From Pseudomonadota bacterium (GTDB taxonomy: Bacteria; Pseudomonadota; Gammaproteobacteria; Xanthomonadales; Xanthomonadaceae), in assembly GCA_023386795.1 (NCBI GenBank), contig JAEWJB010000095.1, positions 1 to 5,802 on the forward strand: a DNA stretch of 5,802 nucleotides. The letters are read 5' to 3'. The notes under the pieces are model-generated. The model made no database searches. It saw only the letters and a program-made list of their open reading frames with translations, and was not told where the DNA came from. Shown here one piece after another: positions 1-5,802 of this stretch; position 1 is the stretch's first letter; every line of letters starts with the position of its first letter. The position numbers were made by a program, and so were the translations under genes.

Positions 1-24
1 GTAGGCGACATCCATGTCGCCTAC
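1..24. repeat. Perfect inverted repeat / hairpin with GTAG ends
   Basis: Bases 1-10 (GTAGGCGACA) are the exact reverse complement of bases 15-24 (TGTCGCCTAC), with a 4-base loop TCCA. This gives a perfect 10-bp stem. It lies about 85 bases downstream of the HAD phosphatase stop, in non-coding DNA. It could be the stem of a transcription terminator for the pgk-HAD unit, but any T-run on the minus strand would fall beyond the window edge and cannot be seen. On the plus strand the bases after it (GGTCCCGG) are not T-rich. It could also be a dispersed palindromic repeat: GTAG-headed hairpins (REP/SMAG-like) are known in Stenotrophomonas and relatives. In those the GTAG usually sits outside the stem, whereas here it is paired with CTAC. 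The hairpin is certain; its role is not. Confidence 0.6.
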
Positions 25-109
25 GGTCCCGGAAAGGGCATGGCCCCACCGGCCCGACAGTTCATCGCCGTCGGGAAGCAGATCAAAAACGGGGCCGCCG
101 CGTCAGCGG
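25..109. other. Intergenic tail downstream of the HAD gene
   Basis: This short gap follows the stop of the minus-strand phosphatase gene. I see no convincing coding region in it. It holds a modest 6-bp inverted repeat (53-58 CCCGAC with 70-75 GTCGGG, 11-base loop) with no T-run on either side, a small GGGC/GCCC repeat (36-39 with 43-46), and the weak terminator candidate listed separately. The short open frame that crosses it on the plus strand continues antisense into the phosphatase gene and has no recognisable protein character. Confidence 0.6.
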
Positions 110-110
110 C
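85..110 (-). terminator. Weak rho-independent terminator candidate after the HAD gene
   Basis: Read on the minus strand, immediately after the TAG stop (112-110), there is a 5-bp GC stem: GCCGC (110-106), loop TGAC, GCGGC (101-97). Seven bases follow, then five T residues (89-85). The stem is short and the 7-base gap before the T-run is longer than in a strong intrinsic terminator. It may work poorly, or the edge hairpin at 1-24 may be the real end signal. The inverted repeat and T-run are seen directly; termination is inferred. Confidence 0.3.
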
Positions 111-757
111 TAGACGAGCGTGAGCAGGTCGGCGGGGTCTTTCGCCAGCACATCGGCGCCGGCGCGGGTCAGTTCGGCTTCGTCGCCGAAGCCCCACAGC
201 ACGCCGATGCTGCGCAGGCCATGGGCGCGCGCGCCTTCGATGTCCATGCGGCGGTCGCCGATCATGATGCAGTCGGCGGGCGCCAGGTGCGTGCGGCGCA
301 AGGCCTCGGCCACCAGGTCAGGCTTGAAGCGGCGGACGCCGTCGTCACTGGCGCCCACCACTTCCTCGAAACATCCGCCGAACGGTAGGTGCTCGACGAT
401 GCGGCGCGCGAAACGCTCGTTCTTCGAGGTCACCACGGCCAGGCGGTGGCCCGCGGCGCGCAACGCCGGTATCACCTCGGCGATACCCGGGAACACACTG
501 TGTTCGGTCCAGCCGACGCGGTCGTAGCGCTCGCGGTACAGCGCGAGCGCCTGTTCGACCATCGCCTCGTCGCCATCGAAGCGTTCATGGAAACTGTCGC
601 GCAGCGGCGGGCCGATCCAGCCGCGCAGTTGGTCCATCGAGGGCAGCATCTGCCCGAGGCGGTCGAACGTGTGCACGATGCCGCCGACGATTCCGGGCTC
701 GGAATCGATCAGCGTGCCGTCCATGTCGAAGAACAGCGTGGCCGGTTGCGCGCTCAC
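110..757 (-). CDS. HAD-superfamily hydrolase, phosphoglycolate-phosphatase-like
   Basis: A 215-residue cytoplasmic phosphatase of HAD subfamily IA. All four HAD motifs are present: motif I DMDGT (D11 nucleophile, D13 acid/base), motif II T110 in VVTSKN, motif III K145 in RRFKPD, and motif IV GDRRMD (D168, D172, Mg2+ binding). Residues about 19-90 between motifs I and II are helical and match a C1 cap, as in phosphoglycolate phosphatase (Gph) and beta-phosphoglucomutase relatives. The C-terminal GVLWGFG resembles the Gph-type ending. The start is GTG at 757, overlapping the pgk stop by 4 bases (GTGA). The next in-frame ATG is M12, inside motif I, and would remove the catalytic D11, so GTG must be the start. 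A weak GGAAG lies 10 bases upstream, so translation probably depends on coupling to pgk. The Mg2+-dependent phosphomonoesterase class is firm. The substrate (2-phosphoglycolate or another sugar-phosphate-like acid) is inferred, so no gene symbol is given. Confidence 0.93.
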   Translation of the reverse strand: MSAQPATLFFDMDGTLIDSEPGIVGGIVHTFDRLGQMLPSMDQLRGWIGPPLRDSFHERFDGDEAMVEQALALYRERYDRVGWTEHSVFPGIAEVIPALRAAGHRLAVVTSKNERFARRIVEHLPFGGCFEEVVGASDDGVRRFKPDLVAEALRRTHLAPADCIMIGDRRMDIEGARAHGLRSIGVLWGFGDEAELTRAGADVLAKDPADLLTLV

Positions 758-1929
758 TGGCCGCGCGCTTCCAGGGCGGCCACCGCCGGCAGGGTCTTGC
801 CTTCGAGGAATTCCAGGAAAGCGCCGCCGCCGGTGGAGATGTAGCCCACGTCATCGGCAATGCCGTACTTGTCCACGGCCGCCAGGGTATCGCCACCGCC
901 GGCGATGGAGAACGCAGGCGAGGCGGCAATCGCCTTGGCCAGTGTCTCGGTGCCGTGGCTGAAGGCCTCGAACTCGAACACGCCCACCGGGCCGTTCCAC
1001 ACCACCGTGCCGGATTTGCCGATCAGCGCGGCGTAGCGCGCGGCGGTGTCCGGGCCGATGTCCAGGATCAGGTCGTCCTCGGCCACCGCATCGACGGCTT
1101 TCACCGTGGCTTCCGCGTCGGGCATGAACTGCTTGGCGACCACGACATCGGTCGGCAGCGGGATCTCGGCACCGCGCGCCTTGGCGGCGGCGACGATCTT
1201 GTTGGCGGTGTCGATCAGGTCCGGCTCGCACAGCGACTTGCCCACGCTGTAACCAGCGGCGGCGATGAAGGTGTTGGCGATGCCGCCGCCGACGATCAGC
1301 TGGTCCACCTTGTCCACGAGGCTGGTCAGCAGCTCCAGCTTGGTGGAGACCTTGCTGCCCGCCACGATCGCCAGCAGCGGGCGTGCCGGGTGTGCCAGCG
1401 CCTTGGCCAGCGCGTCGAGTTCCGCCATCAGCAGCGGGCCGCCCGCCGCCACCGGGGCGAAGCGGATCACGCCGTGCGTGGAGGCCTGCGCGCGGTGCGC
1501 GGTGCCGAAGGCATCCATCACGAACACGTCGCACAGGGCCGCGTACTTCTTCGAGAGGGCCTCGTCATCCTTGCCCTCGCCGACATTCATGCGGCAGTTC
1601 TCCAGCAGCACCAGCTGGCCCGGCTTCACTTCCACGCCGTCCACCCAGTCGCGCACCAGCGGCACTTCGATGTCGAGCAGTTCGGACAAGCGCTGCGCCA
1701 CCGGCGCCAGTGAATCGGCTTCGGTCCACACGCCTTCCTTCGGCCGGCCCAGGTGCGAGGTCACCATCACCGCCGCGCCTTTCTCCAGTGCCAGCTTCAG
1801 CGTGGGCACCGAGGCAAGGATGCGCTGCTCGGACGTGATGCGGCCGTCCTCGATCGGCACGTTGAGATCCTGGCGGATCAGCACGCGCTTGCCGGTGAGG
1901 TCGAGGTCGGTCATTCGGACGATGGACAT
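754..1929 (-). CDS. pgk: Phosphoglycerate kinase
   Basis: Catalyses the reversible transfer of phosphate from 1,3-bisphosphoglycerate to ADP, giving 3-phosphoglycerate and ATP (cytoplasm; glycolysis and gluconeogenesis). The 391 residues are full length for a bacterial PGK and can be followed end to end against the E. coli type. Signatures: RQDLNVP (19-25) and HLGRP (59-63) in the substrate-binding N-lobe, DAFGTAHR (139-146), GSKVSTK (191-197), and WNGPVGVFE (311-319), GGGDT (344-348) and STGGGA (365-370) in the nucleotide-binding C-lobe. The ATG at 1929 gives MSIVRMTDLDL, the usual family beginning (E. coli MSVIKMTDLDL). In-frame GTG/ATG codons at 1977/1974 would add 16 or 15 residues unlike any PGK N-terminus. 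There is no strong Shine-Dalgarno; only GCGAG about 10 bases upstream. Small departures from the usual motifs are Q20 in R-x-DLNVP and Met in place of Phe in the R-F-x-x-x-E stretch (CRMNVGEG, 112-119); both look conservative. The gene overlaps the HAD gene by 4 bases. Confidence 0.98.
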   Translation of the reverse strand: MSIVRMTDLDLTGKRVLIRQDLNVPIEDGRITSEQRILASVPTLKLALEKGAAVMVTSHLGRPKEGVWTEADSLAPVAQRLSELLDIEVPLVRDWVDGVEVKPGQLVLLENCRMNVGEGKDDEALSKKYAALCDVFVMDAFGTAHRAQASTHGVIRFAPVAAGGPLLMAELDALAKALAHPARPLLAIVAGSKVSTKLELLTSLVDKVDQLIVGGGIANTFIAAAGYSVGKSLCEPDLIDTANKIVAAAKARGAEIPLPTDVVVAKQFMPDAEATVKAVDAVAEDDLILDIGPDTAARYAALIGKSGTVVWNGPVGVFEFEAFSHGTETLAKAIAASPAFSIAGGGDTLAAVDKYGIADDVGYISTGGGAFLEFLEGKTLPAVAALEARGQ

Positions 1930-1960
1930 GTTCGCAACTCGCTGGGTCTGGAAGGGGAAG

Positions 1961-1988
1961 CGCGCACGCCGCATCACGGCATGGCGCG
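1961..1988 (-). promoter_or_regulatory. GC-rich hairpin in the pgk 5' leader
   Basis: The minus-strand transcript upstream of pgk can fold into CGCGC (1988-1984), GCCG (1980-1977), a 5-base loop, CGGC (1971-1968) and GCGCG (1965-1961), with a small cat/gt internal loop between the two stems. It is not followed by a T-run, so it does not look like an intrinsic terminator for the DUF3999 gene. It lies about 30 bases upstream of the pgk ATG and within the leader predicted from the promoter candidate. In DNA this GC-rich, such stems arise often by chance. A regulatory role is possible but not shown. Confidence 0.25.
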
Positions 1989-2003
1989 GGAAAAGGGAGG
2001 GCC

Positions 2004-2032
2004 ATTGTCCGGCGTCGCGCGAGATCGGGCAA
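2004..2032 (-). promoter_or_regulatory. Candidate sigma70 promoter for pgk-HAD
   Basis: On the minus strand, TTGCCC (2032-2027) and GACAAT (2009-2004) are separated by exactly 17 bases. Each matches 4 of 6 positions of the -35 TTGACA and -10 TATAAT consensus. A start near 1997 would give a leader of about 68 bases before the pgk ATG. It sits in the only sizeable gap between genes (1930-2044), just downstream of the DUF3999 stop, where an independent pgk promoter would be expected. The boxes and spacing are seen directly; promoter activity is inferred. Read-through from the DUF2339-DUF3999 pair is also possible because no clear terminator lies between. Confidence 0.45.
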
Positions 2033-2044
2033 ACCGCGGCGCAC

Positions 2045-3421
2045 TCAGTCCGCGGGCGTGGTGGCGCGGCCGCGCAGCAGCGTCACGGCAAAACCGGCCA
2101 CCAGCAGCGCGCCACCGACCAGCAGCGCCCACAGCAGCCAGGTCTTCCAGTCGATCGGCTTGGCGGGCGGCTCCAGCGCGGCGTCGCCGGCCAATGCCTG
2201 CGCATCGCCCGACAGCGTGGCGCGCGCCGGTTGCCACTGCGGCCCGCGCTCGCGGCGCAACGTGGCGACGAGTTGCGAAAGCGGCGCATCGACGCGCTGC
2301 ACGCGGGCACTGCCCGCCGCCAGCGTGTATGGCGTGGCGCCCTGGGCGATGAAGACCAGCGTCTCGGGTCGATAGCCCACGCGCAGTTTCGGCATCGCGG
2401 CGGCTTCGCCGCTGTCGGGAATCAGCCGCCAGTAGCGGTCACGGCTCGGCACGGCCAGCGCCTGCGGCATTGAACGCTGCGCCGCCCCGCCGGTGCCGAG
2501 CTGGAACGCCAGCCACGGGCCGGCGCGCTGCACCCATGGCGCGTCTTCGCTGTCGCGGCTCTGCACGATCCAGCGCGTGGCTTGGTTGTCCGCGGCCTCG
2601 ACATCGACCTGCCCGACCGGGAACCGCCCCGGCAGCGTGTAGACATAACCGCGTTCCTGCGGCTGGCCGTCCAGGCTCAGCCAACGCGTGGCGTCCGGAC
2701 GCAGCGGGCCGGGTACCTCCGCGCTCACCTGGCGCAACGGCGGCAGGCTGCCGGAGAGCAGTTGCACGCGCAGGTAGCGCGCATGGCTGTCGAGCAGGAT
2801 GCGGCGCTGCTGCAGGCGCTGGCTGCCATTCCCCAGGTCCACCACGGCGGCGTGCGGGTCGAGCAGGTACCAATCGCGCAGGTCCTCGCTGCCCTCCACG
2901 CGCAGTTCGGCCTGCACCGGCGCGTCGCCGGCCTCCCATTCCAGGCGCAGCGCGCGCATCGGCACGCGCAAGGCGGTGGCGTCGAGCAGCCATGCGCGCG
3001 GTGTGGCATCGGGCGAAGTCGTCGTGCCCGCGTCGCGTGCCTGCAAGCGGCGGATGCGGCCATCGGCGTCGCGTTCGGCGATCAGCTCCAGATCACCCGG
3101 CCGCGCCACGCCCCCTGCGGGCAGTGGGAACAGCGGCAGCGCCTGCAGTTCGGCGGCGGGTACGGCGGCATCCACTTCGGCCAGCGCCGCCGGCAGCGGC
3201 TGCCCCTGTGCGTTGAACGGCTGCACGTCGGCCAGCGTGGGCGAATGCGCGGTGCGGTACACCGCCTCGCTCAGCGGCACGCGATACGCGCCAGCCTGCG
3301 CGTTCTCCAGCTGCAACGGCCATTGCCGCACGTATTGCGATGGCTGGTTCGCCACTGCCGCCAGCGCAAGCGCCGGAAGAACACACAGCCCGCACACGAT
3401 GCCGCACACCACTTGCCTCAT
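2045..3421 (-). CDS. DUF3999-family membrane-anchored periplasmic protein
   Basis: A 458-residue protein of unknown function in the DUF3999 family. The N-terminus is a signal peptide: R2, a hydrophobic core to about residue 21, and a cut site after A21 or A24 (ALA-A or AVA-N). Its core carries three cysteines (6, 10, 13) but no lipobox. Residues about 25-420 would be periplasmic. Two regions (about 150-236 and 268-349) look like tandem beta-sandwiches, each ending in an R-Y-x-R-[VL] strand (RYLRV at 215-219, RYWRL at 329-333). A conserved-looking GATPYTLAAGSA block follows (361-372). A single membrane helix at about 427-449 and a short cytoplasmic tail RGRATTPAD end the protein. The ATG at 3421 overlaps the upstream DUF2339 stop (ATGA) and has AGGAGG (3434-3429) seven bases before it, which fixes the start. 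The reading frame stays open for 648 codons upstream, antiphase to the DUF2339 gene, but that part is not protein-like. The family call rests on remembered family features and the DUF2339 pairing. Confidence 0.88.
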   Translation of the reverse strand: MRQVVCGIVCGLCVLPALALAAVANQPSQYVRQWPLQLENAQAGAYRVPLSEAVYRTAHSPTLADVQPFNAQGQPLPAALAEVDAAVPAAELQALPLFPLPAGGVARPGDLELIAERDADGRIRRLQARDAGTTTSPDATPRAWLLDATALRVPMRALRLEWEAGDAPVQAELRVEGSEDLRDWYLLDPHAAVVDLGNGSQRLQQRRILLDSHARYLRVQLLSGSLPPLRQVSAEVPGPLRPDATRWLSLDGQPQERGYVYTLPGRFPVGQVDVEAADNQATRWIVQSRDSEDAPWVQRAGPWLAFQLGTGGAAQRSMPQALAVPSRDRYWRLIPDSGEAAAMPKLRVGYRPETLVFIAQGATPYTLAAGSARVQRVDAPLSQLVATLRRERGPQWQPARATLSGDAQALAGDAALEPPAKPIDWKTWLLWALLVGGALLVAGFAVTLLRGRATTPAD

Positions 3422-5802
3422 GCCATGTCCTCCTGCTGCGGCGGCATCGGCGCCCGGGGCGGCGCCGGCGCGAAATAGCCGACCAGCGTGCACAGTAGCC
3501 CGTAGGCGATGAAGGAACCGATGCCGAGCAGGTTGCCCAGGTGCTGGCGGTCGATGAGCACCAGCTTGGCGAGCACCAGCGCCATCAACATCGCGCCGGC
3601 CAGCCACAGGGCACGCTGTTGGCGCCGCGAGCCGGCGATCCACCCGGCCACGCCCAGCACGCTCCACACCACCGTCAGGCTGGTCTGGCTTTCGCCGGCC
3701 CACAGCAGCGATGGCCCCCACGGCAACCCGGCCCAGTGATGCACGCTGCGCAGCGTGGCCACCGTGACCCACAGCAGCGCGGCCAGTGCGGCCACCGGCA
3801 CGCGGCGTGCCGCCAGGCCGGCGGGCGCATACCGCCACAGTCCATGCACGAGCAACGCGAGCGCGGCGAGCTGGATGAGCTCGCCCGGGTTGACGACCGG
3901 CAGCCACGGCAGCGGCCGCGCCGAGAGTGGCGCGGCCAGCGACGCCAGCCAGATCGCCGCCACGACCGCCGCGGCCACGGCGCGCAGCGCTGGTAGCCAG
4001 GGTACGAATGTCTCGCCCAGCGGCCGCGACAGCCATTCGCCGCGCATCAGCGCCACCGCGAGCAGCAACAGCCAAGGCGTGGCCCCCAGCGCGAGCAGCC
4101 AGCCGCCCGCCAGCGCGTAGTGCAGCCCCAACCAGCGCAGGCACAGCGTCGCCACGCACGTCCACAGCAGCCACCAGGCGAACTGCGCAGCGGCGGCGAA
4201 GCGGCTTTCCGGTGCCGCCCGCAGGCACCACAGCGCGCGCACGCCCAGCAACGCGAACAGCGGCCAGGCCCAGGCGCCGTGTCCGGCCAGCGGCGGACGG
4301 TCCAGCCCGGTCTGCGCCAATGCCAACGGCATGCCGAGCACGAACGCGGCCGCCGTGGTCGCCGCCAGCGCGGCTGCAGGACGACGGCGATGCACCTCGG
4401 CCGCCAGCCATCCGGTGAAGCCGGCCAGTACCAGGGCCACGTGCGCGCGCGCGTCGGCGGCGAGGAAACGCTGGATCTCGTTCCCGACCACGCCCGCCCA
4501 CCACACCAGCGCCCACAGATAGGCCACCACCGCCGGCGCGGACAGGCGATGCGCGCGCCAGCTCCAGGCGATGGCGAAACCCGCGATGGCAATCAACAGC
4601 CCGCTCATGAAATTCGGATTGGCGACGGCCCGCAGCGCTTCGCCGGTGACCGGCAGGGCCACCGCGAACGCCACCATCGCCGCCAACTGCAGGCCGACAC
4701 CGGCGAACTGCGGCAGCCGGCGTGCCTGGCGCAATCCCAGCCACACCAGCCCGGCACCTTCCAGGGCGAAGACGCCGGCGGTGGCGTGCGCCGAGAGCGC
4801 CAGTGGTACCGCCAGCGTGGCAAAACCCACTGCCAGCACCGCATGCGCCTGTCCAAGCAGGCGGGTGCGTTCCTCGCGCAGGCAGAACATCGCCAGCAGC
4901 ACGTAGATGACCGCGGCCGCCAGCGCGCAGCCTGCCAGTGGCCAGCGCTCGCCCTGCAGCAAGCCGGCCTGCAACGCGAACGCCACCAGTGGCGTGCCGA
5001 ACACCAGGCTGCCATCTACCCAGCGCGCACTGCCCTCGCGGCGCGCGTACAACACGGGAATCAGCAGGTAGAACGCGAAGAACAGCAGCAGGAACGGTTC
5101 GGTGGTGCTGAACTGCGTCGGCTTGTAGCTCAGCACGCCCCACAGCGTGCCGATGCCGAAGGTGAAGGCGAAACCCAGCAGGTTGAGCACCCGCCACGGG
5201 CGCCACCACGCGATGGCGAACACGCCGGCATTCACCAGCGCGTAGTACGAGAACAGCGCGACATGGTTGCCGCTGCCGGTGGACAGCCACAGGGGCGCGA
5301 GGAAGCCGGCCAGCGTGCCGAGCACCGCCAGCGTGCGCGACTCCTGCAGCACCGCCAGCACGCACATGCCGGCCACAAGCAACACGCTCAACGCGAACGC
5401 GGCGGTGGCGTTGATCGATCCGTAAAGTTTGAACGCGGCGAACACGACGAGCAGCAGCACGCCGATCGCCCCGCCCTGCAGCGCGAGCCCGAAGCTCGGC
5501 TTGGCCAGGCGCTGGCGCCAGCCGAACACCAACCCGCCCAGCGCGGCGGCGGCGATGCCGGCCAGGCGCAGCTCGACGGGCAGGCGCAACCAGCCTTGAT
5601 CGCTGGCGTACTTGAGCAGCGCGCCGACGCCGGCCAGCAGCACCAGCATGCCGACCTTGACCGGCACGTTGCCTTCGGTAAACCAGCGCTTGGCGGCGTC
5701 GATGAAACGTTCCAGCGGACCGGGGCCGCTCGGAATCGGCGGGCGGGGCGGCACGCGCGGCGGCGCGATGGGTTCGGCGGCGGCGGCGCCCCAGGGCGAG
5801 GG
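3418..5802 (-). CDS. DUF2339-family large polytopic membrane protein (5' end cut by window)
   Basis: A multi-spanning inner-membrane protein of unknown function (DUF2339 family). 794 residues are visible and the frame is open to the right edge. Counting from an in-frame GTG at 5754, a Pro-rich linker leads into the family's first block (RWFTEGNVPVKVG, 24-36, then LLKYA), followed by ELRLAG (61-66). About 25-26 hydrophobic segments fill residues 33-762. Recognisable family blocks include the LAVLGTLAGFLAPL region (142-155), LNLLGFAFTFGIGTLWG (190-206), TEPFLLLFFAFYL (218-230), ALEGAGLVWLGLRQ (330-343), RSVHHW (669-674) and a C-terminal GYFAPAPPR (759-767) before a short polar tail. No ATG, GTG or TTG lies between 5755 and the edge. 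Relatives are usually longer, with an N-terminal coiled coil, so the true start is probably outside the window and GTG 5754 is internal. The stop overlaps the DUF3999 start (ATGA). The pair most likely acts together in the cell envelope; the substrate is unknown. Confidence 0.9.
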   Translation of the reverse strand, partial: PSPWGAAAAEPIAPPRVPPRPPIPSGPGPLERFIDAAKRWFTEGNVPVKVGMLVLLAGVGALLKYASDQGWLRLPVELRLAGIAAAALGGLVFGWRQRLAKPSFGLALQGGAIGVLLLVVFAAFKLYGSINATAAFALSVLLVAGMCVLAVLQESRTLAVLGTLAGFLAPLWLSTGSGNHVALFSYYALVNAGVFAIAWWRPWRVLNLLGFAFTFGIGTLWGVLSYKPTQFSTTEPFLLLFFAFYLLIPVLYARREGSARWVDGSLVFGTPLVAFALQAGLLQGERWPLAGCALAAAVIYVLLAMFCLREERTRLLGQAHAVLAVGFATLAVPLALSAHATAGVFALEGAGLVWLGLRQARRLPQFAGVGLQLAAMVAFAVALPVTGEALRAVANPNFMSGLLIAIAGFAIAWSWRAHRLSAPAVVAYLWALVWWAGVVGNEIQRFLAADARAHVALVLAGFTGWLAAEVHRRRPAAALAATTAAAFVLGMPLALAQTGLDRPPLAGHGAWAWPLFALLGVRALWCLRAAPESRFAAAAQFAWWLLWTCVATLCLRWLGLHYALAGGWLLALGATPWLLLLAVALMRGEWLSRPLGETFVPWLPALRAVAAAVVAAIWLASLAAPLSARPLPWLPVVNPGELIQLAALALLVHGLWRYAPAGLAARRVPVAALAALLWVTVATLRSVHHWAGLPWGPSLLWAGESQTSLTVVWSVLGVAGWIAGSRRQQRALWLAGAMLMALVLAKLVLIDRQHLGNLLGIGSFIAYGLLCTLVGYFAPAPPRAPMPPQQEDMA
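3429..3434 (-). promoter_or_regulatory. Shine-Dalgarno AGGAGG deciding the DUF3999 start
   Basis: A perfect AGGAGG on the minus strand lies within the last codons of the DUF2339 gene, seven bases before the ATG at 3421. A second ATG (3427-3425) is only one base from the AGGAGG and is in the DUF2339 frame, where it encodes the penultimate Met. Spacing therefore favours 3421. It is the strongest ribosome-binding site in the window and suggests that the DUF3999 protein is made efficiently as well as coupled to its partner. Confidence 0.85.

Noticed and set aside
14..844. Plus-strand open frames at 14-388 and 389-844 that nearly abut
   Set aside because: Both are antisense to the HAD gene and the end of pgk, show no domain or signal sequence, and have no convincing ribosome-binding site.
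955..1713. Plus-strand 252-codon open frame antisense to pgk
   Set aside because: It lies wholly inside pgk, is rich in His, Arg, Gln and Gly, and has no recognisable domain. It is the mirror of pgk codon usage.
1930..1977. Earlier in-frame pgk starts (GTG 1977, ATG 1974)
   Set aside because: They would add 15-16 residues (MMRRARFPFQ...) unlike known PGK N-termini, there is no Shine-Dalgarno before them, and they fall inside a GC hairpin.
1961..1988. The pgk leader hairpin as a riboswitch or as a terminator of the DUF3999 gene
   Set aside because: The stem is small and simple, matches no known riboswitch core that I recognise, and has no T-run after it on the minus strand.
1265..2473. Long plus-strand open frame antisense to pgk and the DUF3999 gene (402 codons)
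   Set aside because: It crosses two well-supported minus-strand genes and the gap between them. The protein is low-complexity Ser/Ala/Arg with no motif, which is typical of antisense frames in GC-rich DNA.
3422..5365. A 648-codon open stretch on the minus strand, in frame with and continuous into the DUF3999 gene
   Set aside because: It runs out of phase with the DUF2339 gene, is extremely rich in Arg, Ala and Gly with no domain character, and is a GC-driven absence of stops. The signal peptide and AGGAGG put the DUF3999 start at 3421. Automatic annotation could wrongly give a 1106-residue protein here.
5752..5754. GTG 5754 as the true start of the DUF2339 protein
   Set aside because: The frame stays open to the window edge and the upstream codons (PSPWGAAAAEPIAPPR) read as the Pro/Ala-rich linker expected after a DUF2339 N-terminal coiled coil. 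The start is more likely outside the window.

Overview
The window is a GC-rich (roughly 70% by eye) gene-dense chromosomal segment with all four genes on the minus strand. The phosphoglycerate kinase reads like the Xanthomonadaceae form (391 residues, beginning MSIVRMTDLDL), and its neighbours also fit that family. I infer a Xanthomonas/Stenotrophomonas/Pseudoxanthomonas/Lysobacter-type gammaproteobacterium. The genus cannot be fixed from the sequence alone.

Layout in the direction of transcription, from right to left. (1) 5802-3418 is a very large polytopic inner-membrane protein of the DUF2339 family. It is cut by the right window edge, so its N-terminus is missing. (2) 3421-2045 is a DUF3999-family protein with a signal peptide, a periplasmic body and one C-terminal membrane anchor. 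It starts inside the stop codon of the DUF2339 gene (ATGA overlap) behind a perfect AGGAGG. (3) 2044-1930 is a 115-base gap with a plausible sigma70-type promoter and a GC-rich hairpin in the leader. (4) 1929-754 is pgk, the glycolytic phosphoglycerate kinase. (5) 757-110 is a HAD-family phosphatase of the phosphoglycolate-phosphatase type. It starts with GTG inside the pgk stop codon (GTGA overlap). (6) 109-1 is intergenic, with a weak terminator candidate and, at the very edge, a perfect 10-bp-stem hairpin beginning GTAG.

The genes form two translationally coupled pairs. DUF2339-DUF3999 looks like an uncharacterised two-part envelope complex: a membrane-embedded subunit of about two dozen helices plus a periplasmic, beta-rich, membrane-anchored partner. 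pgk-HAD couples a core glycolytic enzyme to a small phosphatase, which could clear a toxic or side-product phosphometabolite. No mobile element, CRISPR array, tRNA or rRNA is visible. The most interesting points are the coupled DUF2339/DUF3999 pair, an internal duplication in the DUF3999 periplasmic region, and the pgk-coupled phosphatase.
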